A DNA stretch of 64,000 nt from assembly GCA_002343985.1 (NCBI GenBank), contig DDTB01000013.1:32540-96539 (forward strand), written 5' to 3'. This document shows, in pieces, positions 18,089-27,479 of the stretch (position 1 is its first letter; each line of letters opens with the position of its first letter). The DNA is from Chitinophagaceae bacterium UBA2375 (GTDB lineage: Bacteria; Bacteroidota; Bacteroidia; Chitinophagales; Chitinophagaceae). Made by a program: the position numbers and the translations under genes. The notes beneath the pieces were generated by a model. That model did no database searches. It had not been told where the DNA came from and worked only from the letters and a program-made list of their open reading frames with translations.

Positions 18089-19612
18089 ATGGATTTCCTT
18101 AAAGCACTGCAAATACAAGCCAAAAACCCAGGCGTTTCCACAGGTAAAAACTGGATCAAATCAACCGGGTCCGACATTTCATCATTTTCACCGGTAGATG
18201 GCCAATTAATTGGCACCATAAAAGCGGCTGATGCGGCCAGCTACGAAAAAACCGTACAAACCGCCCGGGAGGCATTCGCGGAATGGCACTTGTGGCCCGC
18301 ACCTAAAAGAGGGGAAATCGTCAGGCAATTGGGTGAAGAATTGCGCAAATGCAAAGAGCCCTTAGGCAAACTGGTCAGCTATGAAATGGGGAAAAGCCTG
18401 CAGGAAGGAATGGGTGAAGTGCAGGAGATGATTGATATCTGCGATTTCGCCGTGGGTTTGTCGAGGCAGCTCCATGGCTTAACCATGCACTCCGAAAGGC
18501 CGGGCCACCGCATGTATGAGCAATACCATCCCCTTGGTGTGGTGGGCATCATATCGGCATTCAACTTCCCCGTAGCGGTGTGGAGCTGGAACAGCATGCT
18601 GGCATGGGTTTGCGGCGATGTTTGCATTTGGAAGCCCAGTGAAAAAACACCATTATGCGGTATTGCATGCCAGAAAATAGTTGAAAGGGTATTCAAAAAA
18701 AATAATGTTCCCGAAGGCGTATCATGCCTGGTAACAGGAGGCCGCGAAGTGGGCGAATGGATGAGCAATGACACCCGCGTACCGCTCGTATCCGCTACAG
18801 GTAGCACCCGTATGGGAAAGGCCGTAGGCGCTGCCGTTGCGGCACGCATGGGTAAAAGCCTGCTGGAATTGGGAGGCAATAACGCCATCATTATTTCCCA
18901 GCACGCCGACCTCCAGATTGCCATGGTTGCTGCCACATTTGGCGCCGTAGGTACGGCCGGCCAGCGTTGCACCACCACCCGCAGGCTCATTATCCACGAA
19001 AAAATCTACAATAAATTCAAAGAGAAACTTGTACATGCCTACAAGCAACTGAAAATCGGTAACCCGCTGAACGAAAAAAACCATGTGGGCCCGTTGATCG
19101 ACCAGGATGCCGTAAAAATGTACCTTGGCGCCATTGAAAGCTGCAAAGCCGAAGGCGGTAAGTTTTTGGTGGAAGGCGGTGTGTTAAAAGGGAAAGGTTA
19201 CGAAAGCGGATGCTATGTGAAGCCATGCATCGCTGAAGCGAAAAACCATTTCAGCATTGTACAGCATGAAACCTTCGCCCCAATCCTGTATATCATGAAA
19301 TACAAAACCCTGGAAGAAGCCATCGCATTGCAAAACGGGGTTCCACAGGGTCTTTCATCATCCATCATCACCAATAACCTGCAGGAAGCCGAAACCTTTC
19401 TGTCGCACGCGGGAAGCGATTGCGGCATCGCGAATGTCAATATCGGTACATCAGGCGCGGAAATCGGGGGCGCTTTTGGCGGTGAAAAAGAGACCGGCGG
19501 CGGTCGCGAAAGCGGCAGCGACGCATGGAAAGTGTACATGCGGAGGCAAACCAATACCATCAACTATACCGATAAACTGCCGCTGGCACAGGGAATCCGC
19601 TTCGACCTCTAA
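18089..19612 (+). CDS. Aldehyde dehydrogenase, ALDH7 (alpha-aminoadipic semialdehyde dehydrogenase/antiquitin) family
   Basis: A 507-residue NAD-dependent aldehyde dehydrogenase. Catalytic Glu is in LLELGGNNAIII and catalytic Cys in GAVGTAGQRCTTTRRL. The spelling ELGGNNA, GQRCTTTRR, GPLIDQDAV, GSDCGIANVNIGTSGAEIGGAF and GGGRESGSDAWK is specific to ALDH7 (antiquitin, L-aminoadipate-semialdehyde dehydrogenase), which oxidises 2-aminoadipate 6-semialdehyde/piperideine-6-carboxylate in lysine breakdown. Complete. It stands alone between the panB terminator and a subtilase gene. The family call is firm; the physiological substrate is by homology. Confidence 0.93.
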   Translation: MDFLKALQIQAKNPGVSTGKNWIKSTGSDISSFSPVDGQLIGTIKAADAASYEKTVQTAREAFAEWHLWPAPKRGEIVRQLGEELRKCKEPLGKLVSYEMGKSLQEGMGEVQEMIDICDFAVGLSRQLHGLTMHSERPGHRMYEQYHPLGVVGIISAFNFPVAVWSWNSMLAWVCGDVCIWKPSEKTPLCGIACQKIVERVFKKNNVPEGVSCLVTGGREVGEWMSNDTRVPLVSATGSTRMGKAVGAAVAARMGKSLLELGGNNAIIISQHADLQIAMVAATFGAVGTAGQRCTTTRRLIIHEKIYNKFKEKLVHAYKQLKIGNPLNEKNHVGPLIDQDAVKMYLGAIESCKAEGGKFLVEGGVLKGKGYESGCYVKPCIAEAKNHFSIVQHETFAPILYIMKYKTLEEAIALQNGVPQGLSSSIITNNLQEAETFLSHAGSDCGIANVNIGTSGAEIGGAFGGEKETGGGRESGSDAWKVYMRRQTNTINYTDKLPLAQGIRFDL

Positions 19613-19689
19613 AATTTTGCGAATATTGGTTGAACGGCCCGCCACAGAAGCGGCTTTATATTAATTTAGCATAAACATCATACAGACAC

Positions 19690-21369
19690 ATGCAGAAATT
19701 TACTACCCTGCTGGCGGCAGCCCTCCTGATTGGAGGAACAGCCTTTGCCCAGGATTCAGAGAAAAAAGACAATGAGAAAAAAGTGCCAAATGGCTGGCAC
19801 CTGCTCGACCGTGAAAAAGACGGATTTTATGGCATCAGTCTCGACAAAGCCTATGAACACATCAAGTCGAAAAACCTGAAAAGCCGTAAAATATTGGTTG
19901 CCGTTATCGACAGTGGCATCGATACCCTGCACGAAGACCTGAAGCCGGTGATGTGGACGAACAAAAAGGAGATCCCGGGCAATGGCATAGATGATGATAA
20001 AAACGGGTATGTTGATGATATCCACGGCTGGAACTTCATCGGAGGCAAGGATGGCCGCAACGTAAAAGAAGACAGTTACGAGGGCGCCCGTGTGTACCAC
20101 AAACTCCGCCCTACCTGGGAAGGAAAGGAAGTAGATGAAGACAAACTCAGCCCGGCTGAAAAAGAATCATATAAAACCTACCTGAGGGCAAAGGAAAAAA
20201 CCGTAGGCGGTGTAAGCCAGGAAGAAGTTGGCTTCATCAAACAAATTTTTCCAAAATTCCTGAAAGGCGACTCTGTCCTCCGTAAGGAAACCGGCAAGGA
20301 AGAGTATACAGGCGAAGACCTGAAAGCCCTGACCCCGACCGATTCCGATGCCAAAATGGCCCGTTCATTCCTGCTGAACATCAGCAAGGCCAATAACAGC
20401 TATGATATCAGCAACCAGCAAATCATTGATGAATTCAATGGACAGATGCGCAAAGCTGACGCGGCAACTAACCCACCGAAAGAATACCGCAAGGATATTG
20501 TTGGTGATAATGAAAATGATATTAACGACCGTTCATACGGCAACAACGACATCATGGCGTCTACCCCATTCCATGGTACACACTGCGCCGGCATCATTGC
20601 CGCAGCCCGCAACAATGGTAAAGGCATGGATGGCGTAGCCGATAATGTTGAAATCATGATGCTCCGCGCGGTGCCCGATGGCGATGAACATGATAAAGAC
20701 ATCGCGCTGGCCATCCGTTATGCGGTTGATAATGGCGCTAAGATCATCAGCATGAGTTTTGGTAAAGATTTTTCACCGGAAAAAGAATGGGTTGACGACG
20801 CTTTCCGGTATGCAGAGAAAAAAGGTGTGCTGCTTGTTCACGCAGCCGGTAACGATGCCAAAAACATCGATTCCGCTTTTAATTTCCCCAACCCTGTGTA
20901 TGCCAACGGCAAAGGCAGGGCATCAAATGTAATTACTGTAGGAGCCAGCGGCGACGACCTTAACGGCGGGCTCACCGCATCTTTCAGCAATTACGGAAAA
21001 TCTGAAGTAGACGTGTTCGCTCCTGGTGTTGGCATTTATTCAACCATTCCCGGAGGCACCACCTATGGCAACTCCAATGGAACAAGTATGGCTTGCCCGG
21101 TAGTTTCCGGTATTGCCGCATTGATTATGCAGCACTATCCTACCCTTACACCGCAGCAAGTGAAATACGCTATTGAAAAATCAACCGTAGCGCCTAAGGA
21201 CAAGGTTAAGAAGCCCGGTACAGATGACCTGGTTGAAATGTCGGAAATCAGTAAGTCAGGGGGCATTGTCAATGCCTATGAAGCCCTGAAACTGGCCGGT
21301 ACACTGGCGCAGGAAAAGCAAAAGCAAAACCTGCCCAAATCAAAAATCAAAAAAAGCAAACTGGGATAA
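19690..21369 (+). CDS. Secreted S8 family serine peptidase (subtilase)
   Basis: A 559-residue protease with a cleavable signal peptide (residues 1-20, ending TAFA-Q). The triad is Asp74 in VAVIDSGID, His295 in PFHGTHCAG and Ser466 in NGTSMACPVVSG; the oxyanion Asn is in HAAGND. Asp and His are normally a few dozen residues apart; here about 220 residues separate them, much of it a charged Lys/Glu-rich insert (about 120-285). No type IX sorting domain is seen at the C-terminus, which instead ends in a short Lys-rich tail, so the protein is probably periplasmic or membrane-associated. Followed by a terminator. Confidence 0.93.
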   Translation: MQKFTTLLAAALLIGGTAFAQDSEKKDNEKKVPNGWHLLDREKDGFYGISLDKAYEHIKSKNLKSRKILVAVIDSGIDTLHEDLKPVMWTNKKEIPGNGIDDDKNGYVDDIHGWNFIGGKDGRNVKEDSYEGARVYHKLRPTWEGKEVDEDKLSPAEKESYKTYLRAKEKTVGGVSQEEVGFIKQIFPKFLKGDSVLRKETGKEEYTGEDLKALTPTDSDAKMARSFLLNISKANNSYDISNQQIIDEFNGQMRKADAATNPPKEYRKDIVGDNENDINDRSYGNNDIMASTPFHGTHCAGIIAAARNNGKGMDGVADNVEIMMLRAVPDGDEHDKDIALAIRYAVDNGAKIISMSFGKDFSPEKEWVDDAFRYAEKKGVLLVHAAGNDAKNIDSAFNFPNPVYANGKGRASNVITVGASGDDLNGGLTASFSNYGKSEVDVFAPGVGIYSTIPGGTTYGNSNGTSMACPVVSGIAALIMQHYPTLTPQQVKYAIEKSTVAPKDKVKKPGTDDLVEMSEISKSGGIVNAYEALKLAGTLAQEKQKQNLPKSKIKKSKLG

Positions 21370-21389
21370 CCCAATCAAAAAAATCAGAA

Positions 21390-21416
21390 AGCAGGTATCA
21401 ATTACCTGCTTTTTTT
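21390..21416 (+). terminator. Rho-independent terminator after the subtilase gene
   Basis: 8-bp stem AGCAGGTA / TACCTGCT, 5-base loop, then six Ts. Confidence 0.85.
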
Positions 21417-21483
21417 ATGCCCGCATTTTTTATGTCTCGATAATTTCAATGAAATTGCGGGTATCCAGTAAAAGAATCAGATC

Positions 21484-21993
21484 ATGCATAAACCAAATCC
21501 TTCAGAATACGCGCCTTTTTATCAACGGTATATTGAAGCCATTCCCCATAAAAATCTTTTTGAGGCATTCGCCGCGCAACAACCCATCATAGATCAATTT
21601 TTTGACCAGGTATCTGAAGAAAAATCATTATTTGCCTATGCCGAAGGAAAATGGAGCATCCGTTGTATGATGCAGCATATTATCGACACGGAAAGGATTT
21701 TCTCCTACAGGGCGCTGGCCTTCGCGAGGGGCGAATCGCAATCTCTTCCGGGCTTTGATGAAAACAACTATGCGGATGCATCGGATGCTGACAGGCGGCC
21801 ATGGGCCGAGCTGTGCGGGGAACTAAAAACGCTCAGGTCATCAACCATACAGTTGTTTGCAGGTTTTTCGGAAGATATGTTGCTCCGCCAGGGGGTTGCA
21901 AACGGAAACCCAATGACCGTCAGGGCCGCTGCCTATTGCATCATCGGCCACCTCAACCATCATATCGGGATATTAAAAGAAAGGTATTTGTAA
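21484..21993 (+). CDS. DinB family protein
   Basis: A 169-residue four-helix-bundle protein of the DinB/YfiT metal-dependent superfamily. The three metal-binding histidines can be placed at MMQHIIDTE and GHLNHHIGILKERY (two in the last helix). These proteins are thiol-dependent transferases or hydrolases in species that use mycothiol or bacillithiol; the specific substrate is not readable. A ytxJ-type bacilliredoxin gene at 54.2 kb suggests that bacillithiol may be present in this organism. Single gene with its own terminator. Confidence 0.85.
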   Translation: MHKPNPSEYAPFYQRYIEAIPHKNLFEAFAAQQPIIDQFFDQVSEEKSLFAYAEGKWSIRCMMQHIIDTERIFSYRALAFARGESQSLPGFDENNYADASDADRRPWAELCGELKTLRSSTIQLFAGFSEDMLLRQGVANGNPMTVRAAAYCIIGHLNHHIGILKERYL

Positions 21994-22039
21994 GAGCGGG
22001 TTCCAATGTAAAAGAACAGGCATCAAAATATTATATAAA

Positions 22040-22077
22040 AGAAAAGGCTTCGATCATGAAGCCTTTTCTTTTTATTT
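22040..22077 (+). terminator. Rho-independent terminator after the dinB-like gene
   Basis: Perfect 12-bp stem AGAAAAGGCTTC / GAAGCCTTTTCT (22040-22051 and 22058-22069), loop GATCAT, then TTTTATTT. Confidence 0.88.
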
Positions 22078-22095
22078 CTTATTCCCGGCAAGGTA

Positions 22096-22171
22096 TCCTG
22101 AAAGGGATGTTGCGTCATTGAAAACCAATCTTGCCTTCCCAGCAACACCTCCTGAAAGGGACGTTGCGTCA
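22096..22171. repeat. Two 22-bp direct repeats in an intergenic region
   Basis: The unit TCCTGAAAGGGATGTTGCGTCA at 22096-22117 recurs at 22150-22171 with one change (GATG to GACG), 54 bp apart, between the DinB-like gene and the convergent protease gene. No coding explanation. Confidence 0.7.
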
Positions 22172-22190
22172 AAACAGAACCCAACATTCA

Positions 22191-24353
22191 TTAATCTTTC
22201 TTAGCCGTATTTTTCGACACAATCATACGGTTCAACACCCTAACAGTTTCATCTATAAATATATCCGTGCTCCTGTTCTTCAGCCACTGCTTGTTCTTAT
22301 CAACTTTATCAGCAGCGCTGTTGATATTGGCCGTGTCAGCAGGGATATTCACAATGTTCATACCTTTCTGTAGCTTATACAATTCATCAAATTCGCGGAT
22401 CAGTGATTTCACTTTCTTTTGATCTTCCCTGTATGCGGATAATTGCAGCGAGTACTCCTTATCGTTATACTTCTCCAGCCAGGATACATTCGCCCTGATC
22501 TTATTGAAGGTTTCATTCTTATTCACTTCATCCCTCGACATCTGCACAATCGCATCCGTATTGATCATGCTGTTCCACGACCTGTAATCGGCGCGGTTGA
22601 TTTCATCCCATTTCAATGAAAGCGGGTTATCTTTTTCCCTGAACTTCAAGTACTCGTAACGGTCAGGCAAAACGATATCAGGTGTAACACCTTTTAGTTG
22701 TGTTGCGCCCCCGTTGATGCGGTAAAACTTCTGCAGGGTCAATTTCACAGAACCCAGGTCTTCCGTTTTTTTAGCAGAGAAAATGTTGTCATTTTCCGGG
22801 TTCAGCGGAATGTTGCGTTGTACGGTCCCTTTTCCATAAGTGGAACTGCTGCCGATCACCACACCCCTCTTATAGTCCTGGATGGCTGCTGCAAAAATTT
22901 CGGATGCGGATGCGCTGGTTTGGTCCACCATCACCGCAAGGGGGCCATCATACTGTACATTCTTGTCTTTATCGCGCAGGATATTCGGGCGTTCGTCCCT
23001 ACCCTTCACCTGGCAAATAGGTCCATCTTCAATAAACAATCCTGCCATCTGCACCACATCGTATAATGATCCGCCGCCATTCCCGCGCAGGTCGAGGATG
23101 ATGCCATCAATTTTTTCCGCTTTAAGCTTTTCTATTTCGCGGGCTACATCCACCGCGCAGCGTGGGCCGTTCGGTCGTTCGAAATCGGCATAAAATTCAG
23201 GAAGATAGATATACCCGATTTTATAGTCGCCATTGATGATAGCCGATTTCGCATATGTATCTTCCAGTTTGATATCATCACGCACCAGTGACACCACTTT
23301 AATGGTTCCGTCCATGCGCTTAACCGTTAGTTTTACGATGGTGCCTTTTTCGGAACCGCGGATCAGTTTAACGGCATCGGGCACGGAATAACCGGTTACA
23401 TCCACAGGCTCCAGGTCGCCCTGTCCTACCTTGATCACTTCATCATTTTCCATCAATTCACCGCTCTTCCAGGCTGGGCCGCCGCTCACGAGACTGGCAA
23501 TTTTAATTTTGCCGTCTTCCTCTTTCAACTGTGCGCCAATGCCATAAAATCGGCCGCTCATGGATTCGTTAAAGGAACGGAGATCGATGGGCGGAAAATA
23601 TGTGGTATGCGGATCCATAATGCCGGTGATGGCATTCACAAAAGTGCTGAAATGTTCCTCTTCCGTTTCCCTGTTTTTCCTGGTTGAAAAATAACGGCCC
23701 AATTGCTTACGGACCTGGTCCCTGGCTTCCCGCTCAAGGGTGCTGTCGGGTTTGGAAACAAAATCCTTTTTGTCTTTATTTTTTTCGCGTTCATCCAGCA
23801 GGTCACTGTACCTGGTTAAAACGGCATATTTTAAACGTTTGCGCCAAACTTCCTTGCGCTCTGCCTCATTTTTGGGGTATGCATTTTTATCTGAATCGAG
23901 GACAATTTTTTCGTTGATGGAGAAGTCGAATGGTTTATCGAGCATAGCGGAATAAAAACCCATCACTTCATCAAAACGCTTGTTGTACAGGGAAGCAATT
24001 TCGTAAAAAGACTGCAACTCTTTTCCATGGATTTCATCATCAATATCCTTTTCAAATTTTTTGAATGCATTGATATCTGATTGGAGAAAGATGGATTTGT
24101 CGTCGTCAAGGTCTTTGGTAAACCTGGCCAATACATCACGGCTAAAGGCATCGTCAATTTTCCTGGGGCTGTAATGGCCCTCTTCCAACAATACCCCTAC
24201 ATTCTTTAAAATACGGGCATGCCTGACTTTGGGGTTGTCTTTGTTTTCATTATTGCCCTGCGATTGAAAATGGATGAAAAGGCTGGCAATAGTAAGGATC
24301 AGGATTACCGGAATAAATCTTTTACTCATAATAAAGGAGGCGATTTTATGCAT
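22191..24353 (-). CDS. prc: Carboxy-terminal processing (tail-specific) protease
   Basis: A 720-residue S41 peptidase of the long Tsp/Prc type. An N-terminal membrane segment (residues 10-30) targets it to the periplasm; then come the Prc N-domain, a PDZ domain (about 260-345) and the S41 core. The catalytic dyad is Ser483 (in S-A-S-A-S-E-I-F) and Lys509 (in T-Y-G-K-G-T-V-Q), both in the expected context (numbering includes one extra residue from a possible GTG start at 24356). A C-terminal DUF3340-like tail follows. Prc degrades or trims periplasmic proteins by their C-terminus. No Shine-Dalgarno is obvious before either start. Confidence 0.95.
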   Translation of the reverse strand: MHKIASFIMSKRFIPVILILTIASLFIHFQSQGNNENKDNPKVRHARILKNVGVLLEEGHYSPRKIDDAFSRDVLARFTKDLDDDKSIFLQSDINAFKKFEKDIDDEIHGKELQSFYEIASLYNKRFDEVMGFYSAMLDKPFDFSINEKIVLDSDKNAYPKNEAERKEVWRKRLKYAVLTRYSDLLDEREKNKDKKDFVSKPDSTLEREARDQVRKQLGRYFSTRKNRETEEEHFSTFVNAITGIMDPHTTYFPPIDLRSFNESMSGRFYGIGAQLKEEDGKIKIASLVSGGPAWKSGELMENDEVIKVGQGDLEPVDVTGYSVPDAVKLIRGSEKGTIVKLTVKRMDGTIKVVSLVRDDIKLEDTYAKSAIINGDYKIGYIYLPEFYADFERPNGPRCAVDVAREIEKLKAEKIDGIILDLRGNGGGSLYDVVQMAGLFIEDGPICQVKGRDERPNILRDKDKNVQYDGPLAVMVDQTSASASEIFAAAIQDYKRGVVIGSSSTYGKGTVQRNIPLNPENDNIFSAKKTEDLGSVKLTLQKFYRINGGATQLKGVTPDIVLPDRYEYLKFREKDNPLSLKWDEINRADYRSWNSMINTDAIVQMSRDEVNKNETFNKIRANVSWLEKYNDKEYSLQLSAYREDQKKVKSLIREFDELYKLQKGMNIVNIPADTANINSAADKVDKNKQWLKNRSTDIFIDETVRVLNRMIVSKNTAKKD

Positions 24354-24461
24354 CACCGTAAATTTAGTACTAATTAAGGCTTTGCTATGGATGTTTAACG
24401 CGGCTTTTCAAATAATGTTTTGTTAAACAGCCAGCGGGGGTTTATGAAATGGATGAGTGGT

Positions 24462-24492
24462 AAAAACAAACTCCCCGTTTTGAGGGGAGTTT
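24462..24492 (-). terminator. Terminator of tRNA-His
   Basis: 9-bp stem AAACTCCCC / GGGGAGTTT (24468-24476, 24484-24492) followed on the minus strand by GTTTTT. Confidence 0.8.
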
Positions 24493-24496
24493 GGGC

Positions 24497-24574
24497 TGGG
24501 GTGGCTAATGGGACTCGAACCCACGACACCCAGAATCACAATCTGGTACTCTAACCTACTGAGCTATAGCCACC
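24497..24574 (-). tRNA. tRNA-His (anticodon GTG)
   Basis: The minus strand folds into a full cloverleaf: acceptor GTGGCTA / TAGCCAC, D arm with AGCTCAG...GGTTAGAG, anticodon stem CAGAT / ATTCTG around the loop TTGTGAT with anticodon GTG, and T arm with GTGGGTTCGAGTCCCAT. A G precedes position 1 and can pair with C73, the extra G-1 that is the identity mark of tRNA-His. CCA follows in the DNA (24499-24497). It has its own promoter and terminator. Confidence 0.96.
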
Positions 24575-24586
24575 GTGTAAGGGCTG

Positions 24587-24617
24587 CAAAAATACGTAAA
24601 AACTATTCCACTCCAAA
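24587..24617 (-). promoter_or_regulatory. Promoter of tRNA-His
   Basis: Minus strand TTTG (24617-24614), 19-bp spacer, TATTTTTG (24594-24587), ending 12 bp before the tRNA 5' end. Exact fit to the Bacteroidota consensus. Confidence 0.75.
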
Positions 24618-24758
24618 AATCGCTGTCAAAATTTCCGATTAACATGGTTCTGCAACTTAACAGATGCAAGCCTTTAAACCGGACTTATTAATAGTTTTTA
24701 TACTCTATCATTGAAATTGCCGTAATTTGCGGTGCCTGATCTATGGCCAATTAACCTA

Positions 24759-27395
24759 ATGAATATCAAGACTTGTTTCCTGACCTTAGTAAGTTGCCTG
24801 GCAACTTTCATGTACACAAAAGCTCAATTCCCAATGGGTGGCGGCATGTCGCGGCAGAATATGGACATAGGCCATGTGTATGGAAAAATCATTGACGGAT
24901 CGACGCAAAAAGTTTTAGAAGGCGCATCGGTACAGCTCCTGCAATCAAAACTGGATTCTGCCAGTAAAAAAAGAAAAGAAGTTTCCATTGCCCTTACACT
25001 AACCAACAAAAAAGGTGAATTCAGTATTGAAAAACTTTCTGTCATGGGCACTTATACCCTTCGGGTAACCGCGGTTGGTTTTAAAAAACTGGACCAAAAA
25101 GTGAATTTCAACATTAATTTCCAGGGCATGCGGAATGGCGATTTCAGCAGTTTGATGAATGGCGTAGACAAGGACCTGGGAAATATTAAGCTGGAAAAAG
25201 ATGAACAGCAGTTAGAGAATGTAACAATAACCGCCTCAAAACCATTGTTGCAACTGAACCTCGATAAAAAGACATACAATGTAGAAAAAGACCTGATGGC
25301 CACGGGTGGAACGGCACTGGATGTGATGAAAAACATCCCATCGGTGAATGTAGATATCGACGGAAATGTTAGCCTCAGGAATGCAGCACCGCAAATTTTC
25401 CTGGATGGAAGGCCAACCACACTTACGCCGGATCAAATCCCTGCCGACCAGATTGCCAGTATTGAAATCATCAGCAACCCTTCTGCAAAATATGATGCAG
25501 GTGGAGGCGGCGCGGGGATACTGAATATTGTGCTCAAAAAGAACCGCAAAACGGGGTACAACGGGAATTTGAGGGCGAATATCGACAGCCGGCCAAGGCC
25601 AGGATTTGGTGGGGATATCAATATCCGCAAAGAAAAAATCAACTTCTTTGCTGCCGGTTTCCTGGGTTTTAGAAAGACGCTCCTGGATGTGGAAAGCCGA
25701 AGAAAAGAATTTTTGGCCAATGGTTTAATTTCGAACCAGATCCAGGAAAACAACCCCATTGGCCGTGGCGGATTTGGCTTTGGGAGGGCCGGGATGGATA
25801 TTTTTATTGATAACAGAAGCACCATCAGCATAAGTGGCAATATCGGGCGTGGCAGGTTCAGGAACCTGGATCAGATTTCATTGTACCGCGACACAATTGC
25901 GGCTACTGGCATTGTAGCTGAATCAGGGATCCGAAACTTATCTGCCAAAACTGATTTCAGGAACTACGGAGCCAGCATAGGTTTCAAACATAATTTCAGC
26001 AAACCTGGAAAAGAATGGACGATTGACTTAAACATCAATCAATCTAAAAATGAAAATATATCCAGTTACGACGGCCAATTTTTCGACGCTGCCAATACGC
26101 CCAAAAGCCCGGTGGTTTATGAACGCTCGGATGGTGGCGGACGTTCTACTTTTATTACCGCGCAAACCGATTTTGTAAGCCCGCTTGACGACAAAAGAAA
26201 AATGGAGGCCGGCTTGCGCATGGCTTCCCGTAAGTTTAACAGTTTTAATAACAATTTTATCGGGCTTGATCCGTCAAACCTGGTTTTCCTTCCCCAACTG
26301 TTTGTACAATATTCTTTCACCGATGAAGTATATGCCGGATACCTGACCTATTCCGAAAAAAGGGATAAATGGAGTTACCAATTGGGTGCCAGGGTTGAAA
26401 GTTCATTTTATACAGGCACACTGGAATCAAAGAACCAGTCTTTTTCAAATGATTTCCCTTTTGCCTTTTTCCCCAGCGCGTTCCTGACCTATTCCATCAA
26501 TAAGAAACAAGACCTGCAGGTAAACTATACCCGAAAAGTCAACCGGCCTAATTTCTTCAACCTCATACCATTCATTGATTTTTCAGACTCCCTGAACCTG
26601 AGCATAGGTAACCCCGCTTTGAAGCCTGAGTTCACCCACCAAGTGGAACTCACGTATAACAGGCAGTTGAAAAACGGCCAATCTTTTCTGGCAACCGCAT
26701 ACGGCAGGCTGACCAATAACCTGATCACACGGTACCAGTACAGGGACAAGAACCCTAACCCGGCAAAAACAGACAGTGTATTATTTACCACCTATGGCAA
26801 TGCCACCAGGAGTATCACTTATGGCCTTGAATTAACCGCACGCAACAAGATCACAAAATGGTGGGACCTCACCAGCAATATCAACCTGTACCAGATCAAC
26901 CTGGAAGCCAACAACCTAACGGGAACGGATAATAGCAACCTGGGTAGTTTTTTTGCCAAAATCAACAATAGTTTCAGGCTGCCGAAGAGTTATTCCATTC
27001 AGTTGAATGCCGAATACCAGGCCAAAACACTCCTGCCTTCAGGTAACGCGGGCAACAGGGGATTTGGCGGGCCTTTCGGACAAATACCGGTGACCGCGCA
27101 AGGTTATATCAAACCATTTTTCGGTGTTGATATCGCCGTTCGGAAAGATTTCCTGAAAAACAACGCGGCTTCGCTGACACTTCAGTTCAGCGATGTATTC
27201 CGCAGCCGGTATAACAGTACTTTTGCGTCCAGCATATTCTTTGAACAGGACTATGAAAGGATCCGCGACCCGCAAATCTTCAGGCTCTCCTTTAACTGGC
27301 GCTTTGGCAAACTAGATGCCAGTCTTTTCAAGCGCAAGAATATCAAAGGCGAAATGGAGAATATGCAAAACATGCAACAGGGCGTAGGCCAGTAA
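24759..27395 (+). CDS. Outer-membrane beta-barrel protein with CarboxypepD_reg-like and plug domains
   Basis: An 878-residue exported protein. After a signal peptide (ending near KAQF) there is a carboxypeptidase-regulatory-like domain (GKIIDGSTQKVLEGASVQL...), then a TonB-receptor-type plug (TGGTALDVMKNIPSVNVDIDG, QIFLDGRPTTLTPDQIPADQIASIEIISNPSAKYDAGGG), then a long Asn/Tyr/Phe-rich barrel belonging to the outer-membrane beta-barrel (OMP_b-brl_3) type. It resembles TonB-dependent receptors but the substrate is unknown and there is no SusD partner next to it. The ATG at 24759 is chosen over a GTG at 24732 because it gives a proper signal peptide. Confidence 0.88.
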   Translation: MNIKTCFLTLVSCLATFMYTKAQFPMGGGMSRQNMDIGHVYGKIIDGSTQKVLEGASVQLLQSKLDSASKKRKEVSIALTLTNKKGEFSIEKLSVMGTYTLRVTAVGFKKLDQKVNFNINFQGMRNGDFSSLMNGVDKDLGNIKLEKDEQQLENVTITASKPLLQLNLDKKTYNVEKDLMATGGTALDVMKNIPSVNVDIDGNVSLRNAAPQIFLDGRPTTLTPDQIPADQIASIEIISNPSAKYDAGGGGAGILNIVLKKNRKTGYNGNLRANIDSRPRPGFGGDINIRKEKINFFAAGFLGFRKTLLDVESRRKEFLANGLISNQIQENNPIGRGGFGFGRAGMDIFIDNRSTISISGNIGRGRFRNLDQISLYRDTIAATGIVAESGIRNLSAKTDFRNYGASIGFKHNFSKPGKEWTIDLNINQSKNENISSYDGQFFDAANTPKSPVVYERSDGGGRSTFITAQTDFVSPLDDKRKMEAGLRMASRKFNSFNNNFIGLDPSNLVFLPQLFVQYSFTDEVYAGYLTYSEKRDKWSYQLGARVESSFYTGTLESKNQSFSNDFPFAFFPSAFLTYSINKKQDLQVNYTRKVNRPNFFNLIPFIDFSDSLNLSIGNPALKPEFTHQVELTYNRQLKNGQSFLATAYGRLTNNLITRYQYRDKNPNPAKTDSVLFTTYGNATRSITYGLELTARNKITKWWDLTSNINLYQINLEANNLTGTDNSNLGSFFAKINNSFRLPKSYSIQLNAEYQAKTLLPSGNAGNRGFGGPFGQIPVTAQGYIKPFFGVDIAVRKDFLKNNAASLTLQFSDVFRSRYNSTFASSIFFEQDYERIRDPQIFRLSFNWRFGKLDASLFKRKNIKGEMENMQNMQQGVGQ

Positions 27396-27479
27396 TGGCG
27401 GGGTGGATACATTTACCCGCATACATGCCCTAATATTTGCGCGTTTAGCCTAAATTGCTGCCCATTAAACCATCATTAG

